From: Virgifigura deserti
Lineage (GTDB): Bacteria > Pseudomonadota > Alphaproteobacteria > Dongiales > Dongiaceae
Length of the DNA stretch: 64,000 bases
NCBI GenBank assembly: GCA_003576685.1
Contig: QOZR01000006.1
Span: 62,001 to 126,000 of the forward strand
Reading direction: 5' to 3'
Shown here in pieces: positions 44,436 to 53,688 of the stretch (its first letter is position 1; every line of letters starts with the position of its first letter). Position numbers and translations under genes: made by a program. The notes under the pieces were generated by a model that searched no databases, was not told the origin of the DNA, and worked only from the letters and a program-made list of their open reading frames with translations.

Positions 44436-47025
44436 TGATCACGCGATTCGGCACCACGATCACCTTTCGCACCGTCTTACCGTCCACCGCCTTCTGGACC
44501 GCCGGATCGGCCAGCGCCGCCGCCTCTGCGGCATCGGCCGGCATATCCCGCGGCAGATCGAGGGTCGCCCGCAGCTTCCCGTTCACCTGCACCGCGATGG
44601 TAGTGGTTGCCTCGACCGTCAAGGTCGCGTCGGAATCCGGCCAAGGCGCATCGACGAGCAGGCCGTCCTGGCCGAGCGTCTGCCAGATTTCCTCCGCAAG
44701 ATGCGGCATCATCGGGCCGACCAGGCGCGCGAGCGCCTCGAAGGCCTCCCGCAACGCCCAGCCGAGGCCGCCATCCGCATTGCCCGGGGACTGCCCCTGA
44801 CCCTGGCCGGGGGAGATAACCCCTGACAGCGCATTGGTGAACTCATAGAACCGGGCGACGGCGCGATTGAAGTGGAAAGACTCGATATCGTCCGTCACCC
44901 CGGCGATCGTCTTGTGCGTCGTCCGCCGGATTGCCATGGCCGGCTCGCCGAAGGCGGACGGCATGGGTGCACCGGCGGGTGCCATTATGGGTGTGGCGGC
45001 GGTGATCAGCCGCCAAAGCCGCTGGGTGAAGCGCCAAGCGCCATCGACCCCCGCCTCGGTCCATTCGAGGTCACGGTCCGGCGGGCTGTCGGAGAGCATG
45101 AACCATCGTGCCGTATCGGCTCCGTAACGATCGATGATCTGGGTCGGATCCACCACATTCTTGCGCGACTTGCTCATCTTCTCGGAGCGTCCGACCGTGA
45201 CCGGCTTCGCACCCTCGACCGTCACCAGGTCTCCATCGGCCGCCTTGGCGACCTCGCTGGGAAACAGCCAGGCGCCGGACGGGTCGCAATAGGTCTCATG
45301 ACAGACCATTCCCTGGGTGAACAGGCCGGCGAACGGCTCCTCGACATCGATATATCCGCACAGCTTCATCGCCCGGCTGAAGAACCGCGAATAGAGCAGA
45401 TGCAGCACGGCATGCTCGACGCCGCCGATATATTGATCGACCGGCATCCAGTAATCGACCTCCGCCCGATCCGTCGGCGTCTCCGCGCGCGGCGAGCAGA
45501 ATCTCGCGAAATACCAGGAGGATTCGACGAAGGTGTCGAAGGTGTCCGTTTCGCGCCGCGCCGGCTCGCTGCAGCGCGGGCAGTTGACATGCTTCCAGCT
45601 CGGATGGTGCTCCAGCGGGTTGCCCGGCCGGTCGAAAGTCACGTCCTCGGGCAGCAGCACCGGGAGGTCGTCGACCGGAACCGGAACGGTTCCGCAATCG
45701 GCGCAATGGATCACCGGAATCGGACAGCCCCAATAGCGCTGCCGGGATACGCCCCAGTCGCGCAGCCGATAGGCGACGGTCCCCTCGCCCTCGCCCGCGG
45801 CCTCCAGCCGCTCGATCGCCGCCCGCTTCGCCTTGGCGACTCCGAGCCCGTCGAGAAAATCCGAATTGATGATGACGCCGTCGCCGGTATAGGCCTCGTC
45901 GCCGATGGTGAAACCGGCCGGATCGACATTCGGCGGCGCCACCACGGGCGTTACCGGCAGGGAGTATTTCCGGGCGAAGTCCAGATCCCGCTGGTCGTGT
46001 GCCGGGCAGCCGAAAATCGCGCCCGCGCCATACTCCATTAGCACGAAGTTCGCGACATAGACCGGCAATTCCCAGGCCGGATCGAAGGGATGCAGCGCCT
46101 TGATTCCGGTGTCGAAGCCCTTCTTCTCGACCGTTTCCAGAACCGCCTCGCTGGTCCCCAGCCGCCGGCACTCGGCGATGAAGGCCTGCAGCTCCGGATT
46201 CGCCGCGGCCAGCTCCGCCGCCAGCGGATGGTCCGGCGAGATCGCGCAGAACGAGGCGCCGAACAAGGTGTCCGGCCGCGTGGTGAAAACCTCCAGCCTC
46301 TCGTCGCGGCCCTTAAGCTTGAACAGGACGCGCGCGCCCTCCGACCGGCCGATCCACTTCTCTTGCATCAGCCGCACCTTGGCGGGCCAGCGGTCGAGGC
46401 CGTTCAGCGACTCCAGAAGCGAATCGGCGAACGCCGTGATGCGGAAGAACCATTGGGCAAGCTGTCGCTTCTCGACCGGCGCGCCGGACCGCCAGCCACG
46501 CCCGTCGATCACCTGCTCGTTGGCTAGGACCGTCTGATCGACGGGATCCCAATTGACCCAGGATTCCTTGCGATAAACCAGCCCCGCCTCGAGGAACTCG
46601 AGGAACATCCGCTGCTCGTGCCGGTAATACTCCGGGTGGCAGGTCGCGATCTCGCGCGACCAGTCCAGCGACAGGCCCATGGCCTTCAGCTGGTCGCGCA
46701 TCACCGCGATGTTCTCGTAGGTCCAGCTTCCCGGGTGAACGCCCTGGGCGATGGCGGCGTTCTCGGCCGGCAGGCCAAAGGCGTCCCAGCCCATCGGATG
46801 CAGGACGTTGAATCCGCGCGCCCGCTTGAATCGGGCCACCACGTCGCCGAGCGTATAGTTGCGGACATGCCCCATATGAATCCGCCCCGACGGATAAGGG
46901 AACATCTCCAGGACGTAATATTTCGGCCGGTCGGACTGGGTCTCCGCCTCGAAGCAGCGATGCTCCGCCCAGAGACGCTGCCATTTCCGCTCGGTTTCCT
47001 TGACGTTGTACCGCGACATCACCAA
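44422..47025 (-). CDS. leuS: Leucyl-tRNA synthetase
   Basis: An 867-residue class Ia synthetase. The HIGH-type motif is [20 protein letters not shown] near 42-61, and the KMSKS loop is [16 protein letters not shown] in the last third. The CP1 editing domain includes [21 protein letters not shown] zinc-binding insertion is suggested by [11 protein letters not shown] and [19 protein letters not shown]. The C-terminal region ends in [18 protein letters not shown] at 47025 or 47019 may start it. Confidence 0.98.
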   Translation of the reverse strand: MVMSRYNVKETERKWQRLWAEHRCFEAETQSDRPKYYVLEMFPYPSGRIHMGHVRNYTLGDVVARFKRARGFNVLHPMGWDAFGLPAENAAIAQGVHPGSWTYENIAVMRDQLKAMGLSLDWSREIATCHPEYYRHEQRMFLEFLEAGLVYRKESWVNWDPVDQTVLANEQVIDGRGWRSGAPVEKRQLAQWFFRITAFADSLLESLNGLDRWPAKVRLMQEKWIGRSEGARVLFKLKGRDERLEVFTTRPDTLFGASFCAISPDHPLAAELAAANPELQAFIAECRRLGTSEAVLETVEKKGFDTGIKALHPFDPAWELPVYVANFVLMEYGAGAIFGCPAHDQRDLDFARKYSLPVTPVVAPPNVDPAGFTIGDEAYTGDGVIINSDFLDGLGVAKAKRAAIERLEAAGEGEGTVAYRLRDWGVSRQRYWGCPIPVIHCADCGTVPVPVDDLPVLLPEDVTFDRPGNPLEHHPSWKHVNCPRCSEPARRETDTFDTFVESSWYFARFCSPRAETPTDRAEVDYWMPVDQYIGGVEHAVLHLLYSRFFSRAMKLCGYIDVEEPFAGLFTQGMVCHETYCDPSGAWLFPSEVAKAADGDLVTVEGAKPVTVGRSEKMSKSRKNVVDPTQIIDRYGADTARWFMLSDSPPDRDLEWTEAGVDGAWRFTQRLWRLITAATPIMAPAGAPMPSAFGEPAMAIRRTTHKTIAGVTDDIESFHFNRAVARFYEFTNALSGVISPGQGQGQSPGNADGGLGWALREAFEALARLVGPMMPHLAEEIWQTLGQDGLLVDAPWPDSDATLTVEATTTIAVQVNGKLRATLDLPRDMPADAAEAAALADPAVQKAVDGKTVRKVIVVPNRVINVVV

Positions 47026-47100
47026 ACCGGATTGTGCTGCTTCAGCGCCTGACAGTGTTATGCCCGGAAAGATGCTTGCCCGGGCCTCGTTCTTCGTCCC

Positions 47101-47157
47101 TCGACAAGCTCGGGATGAGGGGTGCTCTCATGGTGAGCTTGTCGAAGCATGAGGGCC
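47101..47157. repeat. Dispersed palindromic repeat upstream of leuS
   Basis: Arms TCGACAAGCTC (47101-47111) and GAGCTTGTCGA (47135-47145), with GATGAGG/CTCATGG-type internal pairing. The reverse complement of 47131-47157 (beginning CCCTCATGCTTCGA) resembles the his-operon repeat at 3770-3795. It lies in the 145-base gap between leuS and the DUF3576 gene. Confidence 0.7.
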
Positions 47158-47170
47158 GGGTTCGGCCGTC

Positions 47171-47698
47171 TTACTGTCCCGCCTGCGCAATCCGAAGCTG
47201 TCGCGCGCGGGTGAGGATGGCGTTCTCGAGCTTCGTTGCCGTGCTCTCGTCGATCGGCGCGTCGACCCAGCCGGCGGCGCCGTTGAGCTGCTGCCGAAAG
47301 ACGCTGGCGCGGATGCCGTCGGCGCGCAGGGCGCGGCCGAGGATGAACAGGTTCACCTTGTAGCGCTCGTTCGTCGTCCCCGCCGGCGAATACCAGTCGG
47401 TGATGATCACGCCGCCGAACGGATCGGCGGAGACAAGCGGCATGAACGAGACCGTGTCGAGCGACGCCCGCCATAGGAAGCTGTTCACACCGATCCCGCC
47501 GCCGCTATCGTCGCTGGGTGCCGCTCCACCGCCGCCGAAGGTCAGGCCGCCCTCGCCGAAGAGCGTCTCCGGCTCCTCATATTGCGGCGTCGCCTGTCCT
47601 TCCCGCCTGGCCTTCGGGTACTTCGCTTCGCCATAGCCGCAGCCGGCCACGGCCAGAACGATTCCGATCGCCATCGCTTTCCGCAAAAAAGAGTTCAT
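47171..47698 (-). CDS. DUF3576 family lipoprotein
   Basis: A 175-residue lipoprotein of the DUF3576 family. MNSFLRKAMAIGIVLAVAGC gives a signal peptide with lipobox VAGC (Cys20). Conserved parts are LWRASLDTVSFMPLVSADPF, GGVIITDWYSPAGTTNERYK and NLFILGRALRADGIRASVFR. Function is unknown; the gene is commonly found next to leuS in alphaproteobacteria. The start at 47698 is preferred to one 11 codons upstream that lacks a signal sequence at its N-terminus. Confidence 0.92.
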   Translation of the reverse strand: MNSFLRKAMAIGIVLAVAGCGYGEAKYPKARREGQATPQYEEPETLFGEGGLTFGGGGAAPSDDSGGGIGVNSFLWRASLDTVSFMPLVSADPFGGVIITDWYSPAGTTNERYKVNLFILGRALRADGIRASVFRQQLNGAAGWVDAPIDESTATKLENAILTRARQLRIAQAGQ

Positions 47699-47946
47699 GC
47701 CGTCCGGTGCCGTGCGGGCAGACCAGGCCATCGCCGCCGTTGCTCCAAGAAGTCCAATATAATCGGCGGTTTAAAGCAGACCTGCCCCGACAGGTCAAGC
47801 TCGTGAGCCGTCCACGGCCGCCCCATGGTGGCCTCGCGATATCGCGAGGTGCTTTGCACTTTGATGTTATCGGCTCTTCGCCTTATGTAGGGGGCCTGCC
47901 GCTGTACTCGCATCGGCGAATCCCCCTACCGCTCAGGACTCGTCCC

Positions 47947-48789
47947 ATGGGAAAGATCGTTTGGCTGGCCTCCTATCCGAAATCGGGCAACACGTGGTTG
48001 AGGGCATTTCTGCACAATCTGTTGCGCAATCCGAACGAGCCCTACAACATCAATCATCTGACCGATTTCACGCTCAGCGACAGCCAAGTGCGGTGGTTCC
48101 ATCTTTTCGATCAGCGGCCGGGGTCGGAGCTGACGAAGGAGGAGGTGGCGGCGCTGCGGCCCAAGGTCCATGAGCGCATGACCAAATCGTCCCGCGACTC
48201 CGTGTTCGTCAAGACGCACAACGCTCTGGTCGAAGCCCACGGCGTCCCGATGGTCACGATGGCGCATACAGCCGGCGCGATCTATGTCGTTCGCAATCCA
48301 CTGGATGTCGTGATTTCGCACAGCCATCATTATGGTCTGTCCATCGACGACTCGATCGGCGCGCTCAACACGCCGCGCCTGGAGTCGATCAACGACGACA
48401 CGCATGTTTATGAGCACCACGGATCCTGGTCCGAGCATGTGATGAGCTGGACCCGGCAGCCCAGTCCGGGGCTCCATGTCGTCCGCTACGAGGACATGCT
48501 GGATGCGCCGATCAAGACCTTCGGCGGCATCGCCGCCTTTCTCGGCCTGAAGCCGCCCCGCGAGAGGCTGAAAAAGGCGATCAAGCTCAGCTCCTTCAAG
48601 GTGCTGCGCGAGCAGGAGAAGCGGCAAGGCTTCATCGAGCGCAGCACCAACACGGAGCATTTCTTCCGCGAAGGCCGCGCCGGACAGTGGCGCCGCCTGC
48701 TGACTCCGGAGCAGATCGAGGCCCTCGTCTCGGTCCACCGCGAGCAGATGGCCCGCTTCGGCTATCTGCCGCCCGACCGCCCCCGTTGA
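47947..48789 (+). CDS. Sulfotransferase domain protein
   Basis: A 280-residue cytosolic-type sulfotransferase. The 5'-phosphosulfate loop is IVWLASYPKSGNTWLRAFLH and the 3'-phosphate motif is IYVVRNPLDVVISHSHHYGL, both for PAPS binding. VVRYEDMLDAPIKTFGGIAA and FFREGRAGQWRRLLTPEQIE complete the fold. The acceptor is unknown; bacterial members sulfate glycans, lipids or small metabolites. No PAPS synthesis genes are next to it. It is divergent from DUF3576. Confidence 0.92.
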   Translation: MGKIVWLASYPKSGNTWLRAFLHNLLRNPNEPYNINHLTDFTLSDSQVRWFHLFDQRPGSELTKEEVAALRPKVHERMTKSSRDSVFVKTHNALVEAHGVPMVTMAHTAGAIYVVRNPLDVVISHSHHYGLSIDDSIGALNTPRLESINDDTHVYEHHGSWSEHVMSWTRQPSPGLHVVRYEDMLDAPIKTFGGIAAFLGLKPPRERLKKAIKLSSFKVLREQEKRQGFIERSTNTEHFFREGRAGQWRRLLTPEQIEALVSVHREQMARFGYLPPDRPR

Positions 48790-49094
48790 CGGAATCGCCC
48801 CTTAACGAAATCGAAAGAGCCGGCGCGTAGGACAGCGTTGGTAACCGGAGCGCGCTGTGGCATCAATGACACAGTATGATGAAAAAGCCACTAACACCCA
48901 AGGGCTCAGCTTGACGCCTCAAATCGTCTCAATAGGATGCGGCCCGTACCGAGTCCTTTCGGTTAAGCGGGGATGTGACGAAAAAGACGATTAGCAGGTC
49001 TTTGGTCACCTCCCCAACGAATTCGGGCGCGGTATAAATGGGGGACCGGTCGTTTCTTCGGGGGCCGGTCGACACTGTATAAGGAACGATCGTT
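48790..49094 (+). promoter_or_regulatory. Leader and promoter region of the porin gene
   Basis: 305 bases between the sulfotransferase and porin genes with no supported gene. A GACCGG/CCGGTC stem (49044-49049 / 49065-49070) lies in the probable leader and an AAGGAA ribosome site at 49081-49086 stands eight bases before the porin ATG. No clear promoter consensus could be fixed; porin genes are often controlled in their leader by small RNAs, which would need testing. Confidence 0.4.
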
Positions 49095-50165
49095 ATGAAA
49101 AATATTCTTCTCGGAACCAGCGCCTTGGTCGCTGCCGGGCTGATGGTTGCGCCGGCGGCCGCCCAAGAGGGCGTGCAGCTCGGCCTCGGCGGCTTTTATT
49201 TCGGCGCCGTCGGCGGCAATTTCGACGAGAGCGGCGCTCCTTCCGATCGCCAGGACGACGTCGAATTCAAGCAGCAAGTCGAGGTCCATTTCGACGGTGA
49301 AACGACGCTTGACAACGGCATCACCGTCGGTGCTCGCGTCGAGCTTGAAGGTTTCCGGACGACCGACGTGATCGACGAAGCCTATGCCCGTTTCAGCGGC
49401 GGCTTCGGCGAGGTGCGGTTCGGTGACGATGACGACGCCTACGCCCAGCTCTGCTATCTGGTGCCGACCGCCTCCTCGGCCTTCGGTGCCGACAGCCCGT
49501 TCCTGAACTTCTCGAACGCTGGCACCAATGGCACCTGCTATGGTCTTTCCGGCGACAGCACGAAGCTGATCTACTTCACGCCCAGCTTCGGCGGTCTCCA
49601 GCTCGCCGGCTCGTATGCGGCGGACGACCACGAGGCCAGCGCCGACAATTTCACCGGCACGGAGGTCAAGGACGGCGGCCTGCAGGACATCTACTCCGCC
49701 GCGTTGACCTACGCCACCGAGATCGACGCCTTCAGCATCGCTGTCGGCGGTGGCGGTTCGTGGGCCAAATATGAGGATCCCGCCTCCGATCTGGACGATC
49801 CGGCTCACTACAACGCCTATGTGCAGGGCGGCTTCGCCGGCTGGACGATCGGCGCCGTTTACAACCTCCGTGAGAATGACCTCGGCGATAACCTGGACTC
49901 GGAGGTCTATGGCGCGGGCGTCACCTATGGCTTCGAAGCCTGGACGGTCGGCCTCGGCTGGACGCACGGCGAATACGACGACGGCGCCACCCTCGGCTTC
50001 GTCCCGGTCGATGAGCTGGACATCTACCAGTTCACCGCCGCCTATGCGCTTGGCCCGGGCGTCACGGTCGACGCTATGGTCGGCTATAACGATGGTGCCG
50101 CGGTGGCTGGCGGCGAGGACTATGAAAGCGTCGAGGCCGGCGTCGGCTTCGGGCTCTCGTTCTAA
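49095..50165 (+). CDS. Outer membrane porin
   Basis: A 356-residue general porin of the alphaproteobacterial Gram-negative porin family. A signal peptide (MKNILLGTSALVAAGLMVAP, cleavage near AAAQ) is followed by alternating amphipathic strands and Gly/Asp-rich turns, and it ends VGFGLSF with the terminal aromatic residue needed for BAM recognition. FETTLDNGITVGAR-like strands (TTLDNGITVGARVELEGFRT) and the constriction loop region are typical. A strong terminator follows, fitting a highly expressed monocistronic gene. Confidence 0.93.
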   Translation: MKNILLGTSALVAAGLMVAPAAAQEGVQLGLGGFYFGAVGGNFDESGAPSDRQDDVEFKQQVEVHFDGETTLDNGITVGARVELEGFRTTDVIDEAYARFSGGFGEVRFGDDDDAYAQLCYLVPTASSAFGADSPFLNFSNAGTNGTCYGLSGDSTKLIYFTPSFGGLQLAGSYAADDHEASADNFTGTEVKDGGLQDIYSAALTYATEIDAFSIAVGGGGSWAKYEDPASDLDDPAHYNAYVQGGFAGWTIGAVYNLRENDLGDNLDSEVYGAGVTYGFEAWTVGLGWTHGEYDDGATLGFVPVDELDIYQFTAAYALGPGVTVDAMVGYNDGAAVAGGEDYESVEAGVGFGLSF

Positions 50166-50189
50166 CTCGCGTTCTCAGCCTCTCGGAAC

Positions 50190-50225
50190 GGGGAGAGCGG
50201 TCTGCCGCTCTCCCCTTTTCTTTAT
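50190..50225 (+). terminator. Intrinsic terminator of the porin gene
   Basis: Perfect 11-bp stem GGGGAGAGCGG (50190-50200) and CCGCTCTCCCC (50205-50215), loop TCTG, followed by TTTTCTTTAT. This is the clearest rho-independent terminator in the window, 24 bases behind the porin stop. Confidence 0.93.
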
Positions 50226-50280
50226 GGCCGGCCCGCAACGGGTCTTGCGCTTCCGGCGCGCCCGTTCGAGAGTCCCGCCC

Positions 50281-50976
50281 ATGATCTCGCCCGCTCCCTC
50301 CTCCACCGACATCGCCGGACGGCTCGGTGACATCCAGGCGCGGATCGCCGCGGCGGCGCGCGCCGTCGGCCGTGCGCCGGACTCCGTCACGCTGGTGGCC
50401 GTCGGCAAGACCCACCCGGCCGAGGCCATCCTCGCGGCGATGGACGTCGGGCAGCGGGTCTTCGGCGAGAACCGGGTTCAGGAGGCTCAGCGGAAATGGC
50501 CGCCGCTGCGGGCGCGCTGTCCCGACAGCCGCCTCCATCTGATCGGCCCGCTGCAGACCAACAAGGTGGCCGACGCGCTCGCGCTCTTCGATGTGATCGA
50601 GACGGTCGACCGGCCGAAGCTGGCCCGCGCTCTCGGCGCCGCGATGGCGAAATCGGACTGCCGGCCGGCCTGCTACATCCAGGTGAATACCGGCGAGGAG
50701 CCGCAGAAGGCCGGCATACTTCCCGCCGAGGCCGACGGCTTCATCGCGCTCTGCCGCGACGAGATCGGCCTTCCCGTCCAGGGCCTGATGTGCATTCCCC
50801 CCATCGCCGAGGAACCCGCCCCGCATTTCGCCCTGCTGGCGGAGATCGCCCGCCGCCACGACCTGCCGGTCCTCAGCATGGGCATGAGCGGCGATTTCGA
50901 AACGGCGGTGCGCCTCGGCGCGACGCATGTCCGGATCGGCACCGCCATTTTCGGCGAGCGTCCGCCGCAATCCTGA
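50281..50976 (+). CDS. YggS family PLP-binding protein
   Basis: A 231-residue single-domain PLP barrel protein (YggS/PLPBP, COG0325), involved in PLP homeostasis rather than a known catalysis. [15 protein letters not shown] holds the PLP lysine, [14 protein letters not shown] and [16 protein letters not shown] are signatures, and the C-terminal phosphate-binding part is [20 protein letters not shown] with [10 protein letters not shown]. It follows the porin terminator. An ATG at 50281 is the natural start. Confidence 0.94.
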   Translation: MISPAPSSTDIAGRLGDIQARIAAAARAVGRAPDSVTLVAVGKTHPAEAILAAMDVGQRVFGENRVQEAQRKWPPLRARCPDSRLHLIGPLQTNKVADALALFDVIETVDRPKLARALGAAMAKSDCRPACYIQVNTGEEPQKAGILPAEADGFIALCRDEIGLPVQGLMCIPPIAEEPAPHFALLAEIARRHDLPVLSMGMSGDFETAVRLGATHVRIGTAIFGERPPQS

Positions 50977-50998
50977 GCAACTCGGTCAGACGGAACCG

Positions 50999-51025
50999 TA
51001 GGGGCAGATTTGAAACCCGCCCCTA
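50999..51025. terminator. Imperfect hairpin between convergent yggS-type and YkuD genes
   Basis: TAGGGGCAGATT (50999-51010) pairs with AACCCGCCCCTA (51014-51025) with two mismatch positions, overlapping the L,D-transpeptidase stop codon. It joins two convergent gene ends and may serve both. The GTAGGGGC edge resembles the island-flanking repeats at 11.6 and 14.3 kb. Confidence 0.5.
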
Positions 51026-51541
51026 TACCGGCGGTTCGATACAGATGCAATCTCCGTCCCTGGCGTCGGCCAGCACCGCCAGAAGGTCCGGCAGCGCCAG
51101 GCCGACGCATCCCTCTGTCGGCCCGCGATCCGGCCGCGCCAGATGCAGGAAGACCGCGCTGCCCCAGCCCGGGATCACCGGATCGTCATTATGGCCGAGG
51201 ACGACAACGATGTCGTAGAGCGCATCGTCCCGCCACATCCGCTCATGCCGCCCCGCAAAAGGCAGCTTGATCGGGCGGTTATAGGCGGGATCGGCCGGAT
51301 CGTCGCACCAGCCGTCATCGGCCGCGATCGCCTCGACCGGCAATCCGGTCTCTGGCCGGGCCATCCGGTCCGGGCGATACAGCACCCGCCGCAGGAGAAA
51401 GCGGCCGGTCGGCGTCGCGCCGTCGCCTTCCCGCTTGTCCGTGCGGATGCCCGCCCGACCCAGGGTGCAGCGAAAGGACCGGCCGCCCCACAGGGCGCGC
51501 CCTTCGGTGGCGCCGCTCGTTCCAGAAATCTGCAGATCCAT
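51023..51541 (-). CDS. L,D-transpeptidase family protein (YkuD-like)
   Basis: A 172-residue YkuD-type protein. The active-site region is AVFLHLARPDRGPTEGCVGL, with the histidine and the cysteine of the transpeptidase motif, although the canonical SHGC is TEGC here. REGDGATPTGRFLLRRVLYR and YDIVVVLGHNDDPVIPGWGS are family motifs. Such enzymes make 3-3 peptidoglycan crosslinks or attach lipoproteins. No signal peptide is obvious at the chosen start, so export is unclear. It lies 12 bases behind ribA. Confidence 0.88.
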   Translation of the reverse strand: MDLQISGTSGATEGRALWGGRSFRCTLGRAGIRTDKREGDGATPTGRFLLRRVLYRPDRMARPETGLPVEAIAADDGWCDDPADPAYNRPIKLPFAGRHERMWRDDALYDIVVVLGHNDDPVIPGWGSAVFLHLARPDRGPTEGCVGLALPDLLAVLADARDGDCICIEPPV

Positions 51542-51553
51542 GACGTTTCGGTA

Positions 51554-52693
51554 TCAGAACAAATGGCCGAACTTGGTGGCCTTGGTCCGAAGATAGCGGT
51601 CATTATGGCCGTTGGCCGGAAAGACGTGCGGCACCCGCTCCACGACGCTGATCCCGCATCGCGCAAGGCCGGTGACCTTCTCCGGATTGTTCGTCATCAG
51701 CCGGACCTGATGAAAGCCGAGCCGCCGCAGCATCTCCGCCGCCGGCAGATAGATCCGCTCGTCGGCATCGAACCCAAGCTGCTGGTTCGCCTCGAAGGTA
51801 TCGGCACCCTGATCCTGCAGCTGATAGGCCCGCAGCTTGTTGACCAGGCCGATGCCCCGCCCCTCCTGCGCCAGATAGAGCAGCAATCCGCTGCCCTGGC
51901 GCGCAATCTCGGCGATTGCGCCGCGAAGCTGATCGCCGCAGTCGCAGCGCAGGCTGCCCAGCAGATCGCCGGTGAAGCATTCGGAATGAAGCCGGGTCAG
52001 CACCGGCGCATCGGGCGCGGGCGTGCCGATGACGATGGCGAGATGCTCGACACCGCCGTCGCCCGGCCGGAAGGCGACGATGCGCGTATTCTCCGCATCG
52101 GCAAGTGGCACCTGCGCCTCGCCGACCGCCTGCAGGCTGTGCGCCGCGGCGGTTTCATAGGCCGCGATCTCCCGCGCGGACACGCTGAGCAGGTCCCGTG
52201 GCGGTGCCCCGTCGAAGGGGCTGATCACCGCCGCGGGAAGCAGCCGGGCAAGCTTGGTCAGCTCGACCGCCGCCTTCGCAATGCCGCGGGCGGCGGGCGG
52301 GATCTCGGCCCAATCCGGCAATGGCGCGTCACCCGGGACGTCAACCGTCGGATCGGCCAGTTGCCGCAGCCGGCCCGCCGTCACCGCATCCTCCAACGCC
52401 AGCAGGACGATTCCTGCCACCCCGTCCCCCGCTTCAAGGCCCAGGCCCGCGGCGCGCTGCGCCGTCACGGCCAGGATCGGGATTTCCCGAGACAGCGCCT
52501 TCAGGTGGAGAAGGCTTTCGTCGCTCACCGTTTCGGCGGCCTGGACCAGCATCGCTGTCCCGTCCTGATGAACCAGGATGGTCCCGCCCCGGCGCAGTTC
52601 GGCCGTGGCGCGGTCGACGGCGACAAGAAGGGCCGCCTCCGAAACGACCGTTTCCGAGGGCGACACTCTAAGCTCCGCAAGTGATTCAGGCAT
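51554..52693 (-). CDS. ribA: GTP cyclohydrolase II with divergent N-terminal domain
   Basis: A 379-residue protein. The C-terminal about 200 residues are GTP cyclohydrolase II: LHSECFTGDLLGSLRCDCGD with the three zinc cysteines, LLYLAQEGRGIGLVNKLRAY and LMTNNPEKVTGLARCGISVV. It opens GTP to start riboflavin synthesis. The N-terminal about 170 residues resemble a DHBP synthase fold in outline but lack its catalytic acidic motif, as in alphaproteobacterial RibA homologues, so RibB activity is not expected. The L,D-transpeptidase gene follows on the same transcript. Confidence 0.93.
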   Translation of the reverse strand: MPESLAELRVSPSETVVSEAALLVAVDRATAELRRGGTILVHQDGTAMLVQAAETVSDESLLHLKALSREIPILAVTAQRAAGLGLEAGDGVAGIVLLALEDAVTAGRLRQLADPTVDVPGDAPLPDWAEIPPAARGIAKAAVELTKLARLLPAAVISPFDGAPPRDLLSVSAREIAAYETAAAHSLQAVGEAQVPLADAENTRIVAFRPGDGGVEHLAIVIGTPAPDAPVLTRLHSECFTGDLLGSLRCDCGDQLRGAIAEIARQGSGLLLYLAQEGRGIGLVNKLRAYQLQDQGADTFEANQQLGFDADERIYLPAAEMLRRLGFHQVRLMTNNPEKVTGLARCGISVVERVPHVFPANGHNDRYLRTKATKFGHLF

Positions 52694-52998
52694 GATCTAC
52701 GACGTTCAAGAGGGCGTGACTCCGGCACCGCGCCGGCGCATTAGGCCCACCCCATGGCGGCAGGTCAAGCAAACGCTTGCGGTGCCCAGTGGCGGTCCGC
52801 GGGGTCGGCTTCAGGCTTCATGTGGTGTGTGCCCCGCACGCTGAAAAGCCTGCAGCCATCGCGGGGACCGGTACGCCGGACAACGGGGGCGGCGCTTGCG
52901 CCGGAATCGGACCGGTGTTATGTCCACGCCAACGGATCCGGTGACTCCGAGAGCCACGCCGTGACCCTGTCCGCCCGCTTCGCCAAGCCGAGAGAAAC
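52694..52998. other. Divergent region between ribA and the response regulator gene
   Basis: 305 bases that must hold promoters for both genes. No FMN riboswitch could be recognised before ribA. A frame from 52754 to 53002 on the plus strand could encode an 82-residue peptide (MAAGQANACGAQWR to ARFAKPRET); its end overlaps the regulator start by GTGA and its last 28 codons have strong G/C third positions, so a small coding sequence is possible but unproven. Confidence 0.3.
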
Positions 52999-53688
52999 GT
53001 GACGACCGGCAAGAAGATTCTCCTGGTCGATGACGACGAGACGCTCCGCCAATCCCTGGCCGAGCAGCTGCGGCTCTATGAGGAGTTCGGCATCGCCGAG
53101 GCGGCGACCGGCGCCGAGGCGCTGGACCGGGTCAAGCAGGGGCATTTCGACGCCGTTCTCCTCGATGTCGGCCTGCCGGACATGGATGGGCGCGAGGTCT
53201 GCCGGCTGATGCGGCGCGGCGGCCTCGGCGCCCCGGTGATCATGCTGACCGCTGCCGACACAGAAGCCGACGCGATCCTCGGCCTCGATTCCGGCGCGAC
53301 CGACTACGTCACCAAGCCGTTCCGCCTGAACCTGCTCCTCGCCCGGCTCCGCGCCCAGTTGCGCCAGTACGAACAGAGCGACGATGCCGTCTTCACCATC
53401 GGCCCCTACAGCTTCCGGCCGGGCAGCAAGCTCCTGGTCGATCCGGCGACCCGGCGCAAGATCCGCCTGACCGAGAAGGAGACGGCGATCCTGAAATATC
53501 TCTACCGCGCCGGCGACCGGGCGATTGGCCGGGATACGCTGCTGGGCGAGGTCTGGGGCTACAACGCCGAGGTCACGACCCATACGCTCGAGACCCACGT
53601 CTACCGGCTGCGCCAGAAGATCGAGCGCGACCCCTCCGCGGCGACGATCCTGGTAACCGAGCCGGGCGGCTATCGGCTGGTGCCGTAA
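52999..53688 (+). CDS. OmpR-family response regulator
   Basis: A 229-residue two-domain regulator. The receiver (about 5-120) has ILLVDDDETLRQSLAEQLRL, phospho-acceptor Asp in AVLLDVGLPDMDG, and GATDYVTKPFRLNLLLARLR with the switch Lys. The C-terminal winged helix shows LTEKETAILKYLYRAGDRAI, LLGEVWGYNAEVTTHTLETH and VYRLRQKIERDPSAATILVT. No sensor kinase is adjacent, so it is an orphan here. The start is GTG. Its end overlaps the convergent MFS gene by 19 bases. Confidence 0.94.
   Translation: MTTGKKILLVDDDETLRQSLAEQLRLYEEFGIAEAATGAEALDRVKQGHFDAVLLDVGLPDMDGREVCRLMRRGGLGAPVIMLTAADTEADAILGLDSGATDYVTKPFRLNLLLARLRAQLRQYEQSDDAVFTIGPYSFRPGSKLLVDPATRRKIRLTEKETAILKYLYRAGDRAIGRDTLLGEVWGYNAEVTTHTLETHVYRLRQKIERDPSAATILVTEPGGYRLVP

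Noticed and set aside
52694..52998. FMN riboswitch upstream of ribA
   Set aside because: None of the conserved RFN-element segments could be recognised on the minus strand.
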